From: a virus
Reading direction: 5' to 3' (one strand)
Length of the DNA stretch: 64,000 nucleotides
Virus record (IMG/VR): IMGVR_UViG_3300042402_001861
Coordinates: 62,001 to 126,000 of that record
Each line of letters starts with the position of its first letter. Position 1 is the stretch's first letter. The notes beneath the pieces are model-generated. The model saw nothing but the letters and a program-made list of their open reading frames with translations. It was not told where the DNA came from and ran no database searches. Of the stretch, positions 57,266-63,443 are shown piece by piece. Position numbers and translations under genes: made by a program.

Positions 57266-58033
57266 ATGAAGAAAGTAATTACCTACGCTGCGGCTATGGT
57301 TGCCGCTCTTTCCTTCGGCCACATGGCTGCTGCTCAGGAGGCTGCTGCTCCTGCCGCTGCTCCGGTGTTCGAAGTCAAGAATTGGTACTTCCGCGAGAGC
57401 ATCGATGTGAATGCCCTCAAGGATAACGGCGGCACCTTCGTTGGACTGAACCAGACCCTAGGATTCGACATCATGAAGGATGTGACTGTCGATTTCAATG
57501 TTCCCGTGTATGCACAGAATGGCTACACCTCGGTGGCCAACCTCATGCTCGGTGCAAATTGGGCTGCGTTCAAGGGCAACAACAGCGTCCTTGGTGACTG
57601 GATGCTGAACTTCGGTGGCGGTTTCTACATTCCCGTTGGTACGGAATACTTCCGCAATGCGAATGTGAACCCGTTCGTGAACACCAAGTTCGGCTTCGAT
57701 CTGTGGAAGTTCGACTTCGCACAGACCGTTGACTACCGCTTCAACGGTGGAGAGTCCTACATCACTTGGCTCGGAGCCAAGACCGATTCGGATGTCCTCA
57801 CCCTTGTGTCGGATCTGTCCTATGCTTGGAACGCTTGGAACTTCGGCCTACAGTTTGACCAGTTGTACTATGTCAACAGCGGCGAGTACCAGTTGTTCCT
57901 TGGTCCGGTTGCTTCGTGGGAGGTTGCTTCGAATGTTTCGTTCGACGCTGCCATCCTCATCCCTGTTGCACAACAGGTCACTAGCGCCGAGTCCAATGCC
58001 TTCGTGAAGGCTGGCATCGAAGTCAAGTTCTGA
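57266..58033 (+). CDS. Outer-membrane beta-barrel-like protein
   Basis: 255 residues after an N-terminal signal peptide (KKVITYAAAMVAALSFGHMAAAQ|E, cleavage near residue 23). The mature part alternates aromatic and polar residues in beta strands (KNWYFRESIDV, TVDFNVPVYAQ, WDLSKFDFA-like LWKFDFAQTVDYRF) and ends in GIEVKF with a terminal Phe, typical of outer-membrane barrels. A phage-encoded OM protein could block superinfection or change permeability. A second ATG one codon upstream exists. Strong AAAGGAG site and terminator. Confidence 0.7.
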   Translation: MKKVITYAAAMVAALSFGHMAAAQEAAAPAAAPVFEVKNWYFRESIDVNALKDNGGTFVGLNQTLGFDIMKDVTVDFNVPVYAQNGYTSVANLMLGANWAAFKGNNSVLGDWMLNFGGGFYIPVGTEYFRNANVNPFVNTKFGFDLWKFDFAQTVDYRFNGGESYITWLGAKTDSDVLTLVSDLSYAWNAWNFGLQFDQLYYVNSGEYQLFLGPVASWEVASNVSFDAAILIPVAQQVTSAESNAFVKAGIEVKF

Positions 58034-58057
58034 TTTCAAATTTCTGCTACTTCAACG

Positions 58058-58088
58058 GCAGGGAGTCGAAAGACTCCCTGCTGTTTTC
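58058..58088 (+). terminator. Rho-independent terminator
   Basis: GCAGGGAGTC-GAAA-GACTCCCTGC followed by TGTTTTCC, 25 nt after the OM protein stop. Confidence 0.9.
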
Positions 58089-58095
58089 CTAAATA
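58088..58095 (+). promoter_or_regulatory. Late promoter, leaderless
   Basis: CCTAAATA ending 5 nt before the ATG at 58101, in the tail of the terminator. Confidence 0.65.
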
Positions 58096-58100
58096 TCCAT

Positions 58101-58985
58101 ATGCGTAGATTCCGAAGTTTCGTTTCCGAAGGTTACAACGGCGATGGCGATTGCATGGAAGCCGCCGCCAACCTAATGATGCGTTTTCACACTCCTTTCT
58201 TCGGAAAGCAGTTGCAGTCCAAGTCGGGAAATCCCATTCTCGTCCATGCCCTCGTCTACGGACAGGGGCCGGTGAAGAATCTTCGGTTCCCCCATGCATG
58301 GGTTGAGGATGGAGATACCGTCATCGACCAATCCAACGGTCGCGATATCCAAATGGACAAGCGAGTTTACTACGCAGTAGGCAAGATTGATCCCAAGCAG
58401 AAGGGTGCCTACAAGACATATACCTTCAAGGAAATGAAGAAGAAGTTGACATCTACAGGTCACTACGGACATTGGGACTTGGATGAGAAACTTGAGGAAG
58501 TCACTTCGCGAATTGGCAAGATGCGAAAGCCGGTTGGACGCAAGGTGATGGACATCCTGAAGGAAGCAATCGTCAGCGGAGTGGGCGGTGGCGTAAGAAA
58601 GCCGATGCCCCCTTCATCCCCCGTCAAGAAGATTGAGTGGAACGAGTTGAAGCGGCTTGAGTCGATGCTTGACAATCTGTTCGCCGCTGCAAAGTTGGAC
58701 ATCAAGTTCACCAAGCACTTCCTTGAGAGAGTCAACGGTTCCCGTGGGTACGGCGGCACCGTGACGATGGGTGAGATTCAGGATGCCTTCAACAAGACAT
58801 TCAAGAAGTATGCAAGCGTCATTCAGAACAAGCCCGTCGATTGGAAGGCAGTCATCAACGATGTCTCCAAGAATCTCAACATGCCGTTTGCGTTGGATTG
58901 GGACGCAAGCAAGAAAAGCATGGTGATCCTGACGGCGATGAAGAAACCCAACTTTGCCTCGCCCGACCCAAAGTTGAAGGTCTGA
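58101..58985 (+). CDS. Two-domain cargo candidate with Cys-His-Asp domain
   Basis: 294 residues. MRRFRSFVSE|GYNG targeting signature. Domain 1: Cys18 in GDCMEAAANLM, His65 in FPHAWVEDGD, Asp76 in VIDQS, the layout of papain/transglutaminase-like cysteine enzymes. A linker with MDILKE|AIVSG (LKE|A, the same site as in the capsid protein) separates it from domain 2 (FTKHFLERVNGS...KMPFALDWDASKKSMVILTAMKKPNF), a module common in T4-like phage proteins. The site would let gp21 split the two domains. Confidence 0.6.
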   Translation: MRRFRSFVSEGYNGDGDCMEAAANLMMRFHTPFFGKQLQSKSGNPILVHALVYGQGPVKNLRFPHAWVEDGDTVIDQSNGRDIQMDKRVYYAVGKIDPKQKGAYKTYTFKEMKKKLTSTGHYGHWDLDEKLEEVTSRIGKMRKPVGRKVMDILKEAIVSGVGGGVRKPMPPSSPVKKIEWNELKRLESMLDNLFAAAKLDIKFTKHFLERVNGSRGYGGTVTMGEIQDAFNKTFKKYASVIQNKPVDWKAVINDVSKNLNMPFALDWDASKKSMVILTAMKKPNFASPDPKLKV

Positions 58986-59029
58986 TAACAAACAAAGTTA
59001 TTGGTCAAATTCCGCAGCATCCAAGGGGG

Positions 59030-59058
59030 TTGACGGCGAGAACGGATTTTGCTAAACT
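59030..59058 (+). promoter_or_regulatory. Early promoter
   Basis: TTGACG, 17 nt, TAAACT, 12 nt before the ATG at 59071. Confidence 0.65.
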
Positions 59059-59070
59059 TGGGTCAGACAA

Positions 59071-59943
59071 ATGACCACGACGATGACCGCCAACTCCCCA
59101 ACCGTCACGAACCGCCCCCTGCTGCCCGAGATGCAACCGGACTTCGCGACGATGGCGGTGCCTTCGACCGCCGATTGGGATTTTGTCAGGGAAACGGTTT
59201 CTATGACAAATTTTGTCAGGGAAACCTACCGTGGTGTCGTGTTCAGCGCCAAAAAGGTGGAAGATGCCCTAGAGCAACTACGCTCTCGCGGGGAAGTCTA
59301 CGCCGCCGTCATGACGGTCGATGTTGATGAGTCCCGCCCCGTATCCTCCGACTACGATCCTACCGTGTTTGGTAGGGTCTACCTTCGGGTGGCTTATCGG
59401 AACAACGCAACACCGAACAATCCCGTCGATGTCACCGCCATTCCCTTGGCTTCGATGTACACGCAGTTCTATCCGACCGCGAGTGACCGTGAGCGGCTGA
59501 GGGCCACCGTCACCGAGATGGTGGAAACCGTCAGTCCGCTGACGGATTATTGGAAGTCCCTGCTCACCACGGCCAAGTCGATGGTGGCTTCTCCCGACCG
59601 TGTTGAAGCAGCACGGACGGAATTGATCCTTGGGATGATGGAGCAAATCCGCAACGATATGCGGGCTGCTCTCAACGACAAAATGCGCCGTGGCTGCAAC
59701 ATCGGAGTCAAGGTCGTGAGAGGACGCAAGGTTCCTGTTGGCACCATGGGCAAGGTCTTTTGGGCAGGCAAGAATCAATGGGGTCTTCGGGTCGGGCTGA
59801 AGACGGACAAGGGAACCGTCTATTGGACCAGCGTGGCAAATGTTGAAGTCACCGACCAGCCCAACGAAATGGAAGTCCTGGCCACGGCTAGGCAGCGATA
59901 CACCAACATCTACTCCGACCTGTTCGGTTCCGCCCGAGACTAA
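59071..59943 (+). CDS. Hypothetical protein with C-terminal KOW/SH3-like domain
   Basis: 290 residues. The C-terminus GCNIGVKVVRGRKVPVGTMGKVFWAGKNQWGLRVGLKTDKGTVYWTSVANVEV is KOW-like, suggesting nucleic acid or ribosome/RNA polymerase contact. Within the N-terminus an in-frame 16-bp direct repeat (59180, 59210) encodes DFVRE/NFVRE. No further family. Early promoter and terminator make it a single-gene unit. Confidence 0.55.
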   Translation: MTTTMTANSPTVTNRPLLPEMQPDFATMAVPSTADWDFVRETVSMTNFVRETYRGVVFSAKKVEDALEQLRSRGEVYAAVMTVDVDESRPVSSDYDPTVFGRVYLRVAYRNNATPNNPVDVTAIPLASMYTQFYPTASDRERLRATVTEMVETVSPLTDYWKSLLTTAKSMVASPDRVEAARTELILGMMEQIRNDMRAALNDKMRRGCNIGVKVVRGRKVPVGTMGKVFWAGKNQWGLRVGLKTDKGTVYWTSVANVEVTDQPNEMEVLATARQRYTNIYSDLFGSARD

Positions 59944-59962
59944 CAAAAGTTTGTCTTTGCTG

Positions 59963-59990
59963 CCCCGCCCAAGAGGCGGGGTTTTTCTTT
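59963..59990 (+). terminator. Rho-independent terminator
   Basis: CCCCGCC-CAAGA-GGCGGGG followed by TTTTTCTTT. Confidence 0.95.
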
Positions 59991-59991
59991 G

Positions 59992-60019
59992 TTGACATCA
60001 ACCCCCCATGGGGTATAAT
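59992..60019 (+). promoter_or_regulatory. Strong sigma70-type promoter for tRNA cluster
   Basis: TTGACA, 16 nt, TATAAT, ending 9 nt before the first tRNA. The spacer contains the palindrome CCCCATGGGG. Confidence 0.9.
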
Positions 60020-60028
60020 CCCGACAAT

Positions 60029-60101
60029 GGCACGGTAGACCAACGGCAGAGTCAGTTGACTCAAAATCAACATAGTGTGGGTTCGAATCCCACCCGTGCT
60101 A
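60029..60101 (+). tRNA. tRNA-Leu(CAA), class I-like structure
   Basis: 73 nt. Anticodon stem GTTGA/TCAAC, loop CTCAAAA (anticodon CAA), T-arm GTGGG-TTCGAAT-CCCAC, discriminator A. The variable region has only 5 nt, whereas bacterial tRNA-Leu has a long variable arm. First acceptor pair is G-T. Confidence 0.75.
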
Positions 60102-60113
60102 CTATAGATACTT

Positions 60114-60185
60114 GCGAATGTAACTCAGCGGTAGAGTCTCGGTTTTCCAAACCGATGGTCGTGGGTTCGAATCCCATCATTCGCT
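60114..60185 (+). tRNA. tRNA-Gly(TCC)
   Basis: 72 nt. Acceptor GCGAATG/CATTCGC, loop TTTCCAA (TCC), T-arm GTGGG-TTCGAAT-CCCAT-like. CCA not encoded. Confidence 0.93.
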
Positions 60186-60190
60186 TATAT

Positions 60191-60294
60191 GCGTAGTTAA
60201 GCAGCAGGGGATAAACCGCTAGGCTTACTAGGGTCGCCTACTTGCAAGGGGTGATCTGATACAGAGCAACAGAGGTGCAAGTCCTCCGCTACGC
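60191..60294 (+). ncRNA. tRNA-like RNA of unknown type
   Basis: 104 nt between tRNA-Gly and tRNA-Asn. Closing stem GCGTAG/CTACGC, T-arm-like GAGG-TGCAAGT-CCTC (G at the Psi55 position), a long arm TTGC...GCAA with inner stem TCTG/CAGA, and an irregular 5' half. A CTTGCAA segment would read as an Ala(TGC) anticodon loop but lacks a good stem. Either a degenerate tRNA or an RNA like 29526-29635. Confidence 0.4.
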
Positions 60295-60300
60295 TTCGAT

Positions 60301-60370
60301 GGCCCATAGCACAACGGTAGTGCGATCCGCTGTTAACGGATAGGTTGAAGGTTCGAATCCTTCTGGGCCA
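60301..60370 (+). tRNA. tRNA-Asn(GTT)
   Basis: 70 nt. Anticodon stem ATCCG/CGGAT with loop CTGTTAA (GTT), T-arm GAAGG-TTCGAAT-CCTTC, acceptor GGCCCA/TGGGCC, discriminator A. Confidence 0.93.
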
Positions 60371-60373
60371 GTT

Positions 60374-60381
60374 TATAAATA
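60374..60381 (+). promoter_or_regulatory. Late promoter, exact TATAAATA
   Basis: 36 nt before the ATG of the secreted protease at 60417. AAAGGAGG follows. Confidence 0.75.
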
Positions 60382-60416
60382 ACCGTGTATGAGCCGATGT
60401 TGAAAGGAGGCTCACC

Positions 60417-61214
60417 ATGCGGATGCGTAATCTAGCGGCGGCTGCACTTGCGGTCGCTCTTCCCACGGTAGGGCTGAATGCCTGCAAAGGTGTCAGCCCT
60501 TTGTCTTTCCATGAGTCGATGGAGGCACAGCGAACGGTGGTGATACGCAGGATAATTTCCTGCAATATTGCAATCTCGTACAACAATGCATTGGGTTCGG
60601 GTGTTGTGTATCGCAAAGATGGAAAGTTGTATGCACTTACCGCTGCCCATGTCGTTGAAGACGAACCCACCACGGTCGCAGCATTTTCGGTAAACGGTTC
60701 AGCACCGATTCCTTTCGTCACAAAGACCCACGGAACCAAGGACATACTTGTGTTTGCCGTGGAGGAAAATGGAACGAATGTGTATTATGCCTGCAAGGCA
60801 GACATTGTTCTTGTGGTTCCAGAAGAGGACATAGCGGTCTTGCAGTTGCAGGAAATACCCGGCTTGGTTGAAAACATTGGCAATTCAACTTTTGACTTTT
60901 CGACTCCAACCATTGGTGAAAGAGTCTTTGCCGTTGGCAACACCTCTTTCGAAATTGGAACTTTGTCGGCAGGGATAGTTCAGCATGGAAACAGAAAGCC
61001 CGCAGGAAGCACAGGAGAACAAAGATTCGTACAGAGCGACTGTGCAGGAGGACCGGGGATGAGTGGTGGTGGGCTGTTCCTGCAAAGCACGGGAGAGTGC
61101 ATCGGAATCGTGTCCATGAAGAGCGATATCACGGGAAGCATTTATGCCATCCCTATGAGCAAAGTCAAAACTTCAATTTTGAATTCCCTTCGGAAGGATG
61201 TCTGTCCCGACTGA
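60417..61214 (+). CDS. Trypsin/HtrA-like serine protease with lipobox
   Basis: 265 residues. Signal-peptide-like N-terminus (AAAALAVALPTVGL) with lipobox LNAC (Cys23), so probably a lipoprotein. Catalytic triad in order: His78 in LTAAHVV, Asp138 in EEDIAVL, Ser216 in GGPGMSGGGLF. Size and layout fit trypsin-like periplasmic proteases. Late expression suggests action at the envelope at the end of infection, or on the virion's exit. The next gene is a second secreted protease. Confidence 0.85.
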   Translation: MRMRNLAAAALAVALPTVGLNACKGVSPLSFHESMEAQRTVVIRRIISCNIAISYNNALGSGVVYRKDGKLYALTAAHVVEDEPTTVAAFSVNGSAPIPFVTKTHGTKDILVFAVEENGTNVYYACKADIVLVVPEEDIAVLQLQEIPGLVENIGNSTFDFSTPTIGERVFAVGNTSFEIGTLSAGIVQHGNRKPAGSTGEQRFVQSDCAGGPGMSGGGLFLQSTGECIGIVSMKSDITGSIYAIPMSKVKTSILNSLRKDVCPD

Positions 61215-61256
61215 ACATCCATTGTCTCTATCTCGTACTTCTAGCAGGAGATCACC

Positions 61257-62663
61257 ATGCTGCTACCTCTAGCAACCACCCTGTCGCTTCTCGCCCCTCC
61301 ACAGATTGCCGAAGTTCCGCAAGTGGATACCATGTTCATCCAATGGAAGCAGTCAGCAGACAAGGCACGAATACTTTCCTCGCTTGATGGCATTGAATCC
61401 GTACACCACTACGAGAACATTCCCAACCTTACTTTGGTTGACATGGTTGATGTTTCGTCAATGCAGCAGGCAACATCTAAACTTTCGGGAAATCCAAGCA
61501 TTGAATTCATCGAAGAGGATCGATGGGTCATCGTTGAGAGGCAGACTTTCCCACCACCGAATGATCCCGGCTTCTCTCAATGTTGGGGTCTTCGCAACAC
61601 CGGCTCAAGTGGCGGTCAGGCGGGATGGGACATGAATGCCTTGGGTGCTTGGGATGTAACCACGGGGAATCCTGCCGTCAGAGTGATGATCATCGAAACG
61701 GGAGTGGATGAGACACATGCTGACCTGAACCTAGACCAAGGCAGGGACTTTACCACAGGTGCCGTAAATGGCATCTTGGGTGGGGGGCCAAGCAATCAAT
61801 GTGACAATCATGGCACAGCCGTGGCAGGATGCATCTCCGCAAGGATCAACAACGCATCAGGCACGGTCGGGATCGCTCCCAATTGCAAGGTGGTATCGGC
61901 AAAGGTAGGCATTGCAACTACGCCATGCAGCGGCTCATGGAATGGACAGATCAGTTGGACGGTGAATGCCTTGAATTGGGCAATCGGTGCAGGCATAAAG
62001 GTGACCAACAACAGCAACGATTACGGCACATCCTCCAATGCAATGAGCAGCGCATATTCGGCAGGCCGTGCAGCAGGCATCGTGCATTTTGCAAGTGCAG
62101 GCAACGGAGGAACGGAGGGCATGGGATTCCCCGCAAGATTGAGCAGCGTCAATGCTGTAGGCTCTGCCTCAAGGAATGGAACCAAGTCTTCTTTCTCAAG
62201 TTACGGCAACGGAATTGCATTCGTTGCTCCCGGTCAGTCCATCTATACAACCGACAGAACAGGAAGTGCAGGATACAATTCAACAAATTGGGTTACCATC
62301 GACGGCACATCGTTCTCGTCGCCATATGCAGCCGGTGTCGCTGCCCTGCTGTTTTCCGTAAATCCAACCTTGACTCCCACGCAAGTTGAAAATGCGATGA
62401 AGTCAACAGCCGATGACATGGGAACCGCAGGCTATGACACACTTACGGGATGGGGAATGATCGATGCAGCAAAGGCCGTGCAGGCAGTTGCACCACAGCC
62501 CTGTCCTGCCGACTTGAACGGGGATTCAATCGTAGACGGAAATGATCTTGGAATTTTCCTGAGCCTGTGGGGGCAGTCAAATTCAGCAGCCGATTTCAAC
62601 AATGACAATTTTGTAGATGGAATCGATCTTGGAATTTTGCTAAACGCTTGGGGTGGCTGCTGA
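61257..62663 (+). CDS. Subtilisin-like protease with Planctomycete-type dockerin-like tail
   Basis: 468 residues. Peptidase S8 motifs: the Asp position is Glu147 (IIETGVDETHAD; usual form DTG), His185 in DNHGTAVAG, Ser352 in DGTSFSSPYAAG, and Asn in NNSND. The last ~45 residues are two calcium-loop repeats, PADLNGDSIVDGNDLGIFL and ADFNNDNFVDGIDLGILLNAW, flanked by Cys, a GC-type dockerin arrangement abundant in Phycisphaerae. An N-terminal hydrophobic segment may be a signal peptide. The gene is probably host-derived. The Asp-to-Glu change may weaken catalysis. Confidence 0.88.
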   Translation: MLLPLATTLSLLAPPQIAEVPQVDTMFIQWKQSADKARILSSLDGIESVHHYENIPNLTLVDMVDVSSMQQATSKLSGNPSIEFIEEDRWVIVERQTFPPPNDPGFSQCWGLRNTGSSGGQAGWDMNALGAWDVTTGNPAVRVMIIETGVDETHADLNLDQGRDFTTGAVNGILGGGPSNQCDNHGTAVAGCISARINNASGTVGIAPNCKVVSAKVGIATTPCSGSWNGQISWTVNALNWAIGAGIKVTNNSNDYGTSSNAMSSAYSAGRAAGIVHFASAGNGGTEGMGFPARLSSVNAVGSASRNGTKSSFSSYGNGIAFVAPGQSIYTTDRTGSAGYNSTNWVTIDGTSFSSPYAAGVAALLFSVNPTLTPTQVENAMKSTADDMGTAGYDTLTGWGMIDAAKAVQAVAPQPCPADLNGDSIVDGNDLGIFLSLWGQSNSAADFNNDNFVDGIDLGILLNAWGGC

Positions 62664-62680
62664 AAGAAACCGAGAGTGGC

Positions 62681-62708
62681 TTGACTTTGCTGTCCCTGTC
62701 GTTATACT
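62681..62708 (+). promoter_or_regulatory. Early promoter for gp45
   Basis: TTGACT, 16 nt, TATACT, 27 nt before the ATG at 62736. TTGGAG is in the leader. Confidence 0.85.
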
Positions 62709-62735
62709 GTGAGCAACACTTTGGAGAACTACACC

Positions 62736-63443
62736 ATGAAGATCAGCCAAGACACACTCGCAATCCTCAAGAACTTCAGCACGATCAACAGCAATCTGCT
62801 CGTTCGTCCGGGAAACACCCTGACCACGATCAGCCCCACCAAGAACATCCTCGCTGAAGCCACCGTCACCGAGACATTTGATGTTGAGTTTGGAGTTTGG
62901 GATTTGTCCAAGTTCCTCGCCACCATCAGCCTGTTCAAGGATCCCGAGTTTGACTTCAGCGATTCCTATGTGGAGATTTCCTCCACCGGCAGCAAGGCTT
63001 CGGTGAAGTACTACTACAGCGAACCCGAACTGCTCGTCAAGGCCGATAAGAAGTTGAAGATGCCGGGGACTCCCGTGAACTTCACCCTCACGGCCAAGGA
63101 CTACACGGAGTTGCAGAAGGCTGCATCCGTCCTTCAGGCACCTGACCTTGCATTGGAGTCCACCGACGATGACCGCATGGTTCTCCGTGTCTTTGATCGC
63201 AAGGACAGCACAAGCCACTCCTACAGCATCGATGTCGGAGAGAACAAGAGCGGTGCGGCTTTCTCTTTCCTCTTCAAGACCGAGAACCTGAAGATGATTC
63301 CTGGCACCTACGAGGTGGGCATCAGCGAGAAGAAGGTGAGTCAGTTCCGCAACAGCAACGGCATCACCTATTGGATTTCACTAGAGGCAGACAGCGAGTA
63401 CGAGGCTTCCAACAACAAGATCGCCAATGTCGCTTCTCGTTGA
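62736..63443 (+). CDS. 45: DNA polymerase sliding clamp gp45
   Basis: 235 residues (T4 228). MKISQDTLAILKNFSTINSNLLVRPGNTL and the C-terminal MIPGTYEVGISEKKVSQF match the trimeric clamp. It tethers gp43 polymerase and also gp55 for late transcription, so it links replication to the TAAATA promoters. The C-terminal end overlaps the gp44 start by 17 nt. Confidence 0.96.
   Translation: MKISQDTLAILKNFSTINSNLLVRPGNTLTTISPTKNILAEATVTETFDVEFGVWDLSKFLATISLFKDPEFDFSDSYVEISSTGSKASVKYYYSEPELLVKADKKLKMPGTPVNFTLTAKDYTELQKAASVLQAPDLALESTDDDRMVLRVFDRKDSTSHSYSIDVGENKSGAAFSFLFKTENLKMIPGTYEVGISEKKVSQFRNSNGITYWISLEADSEYEASNNKIANVASR

Noticed and set aside
60004-60013. CCCCATGGGG palindrome as a CRISPR or att element
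   Set aside because: Single short palindrome in a promoter spacer; no repeat array or integrase.
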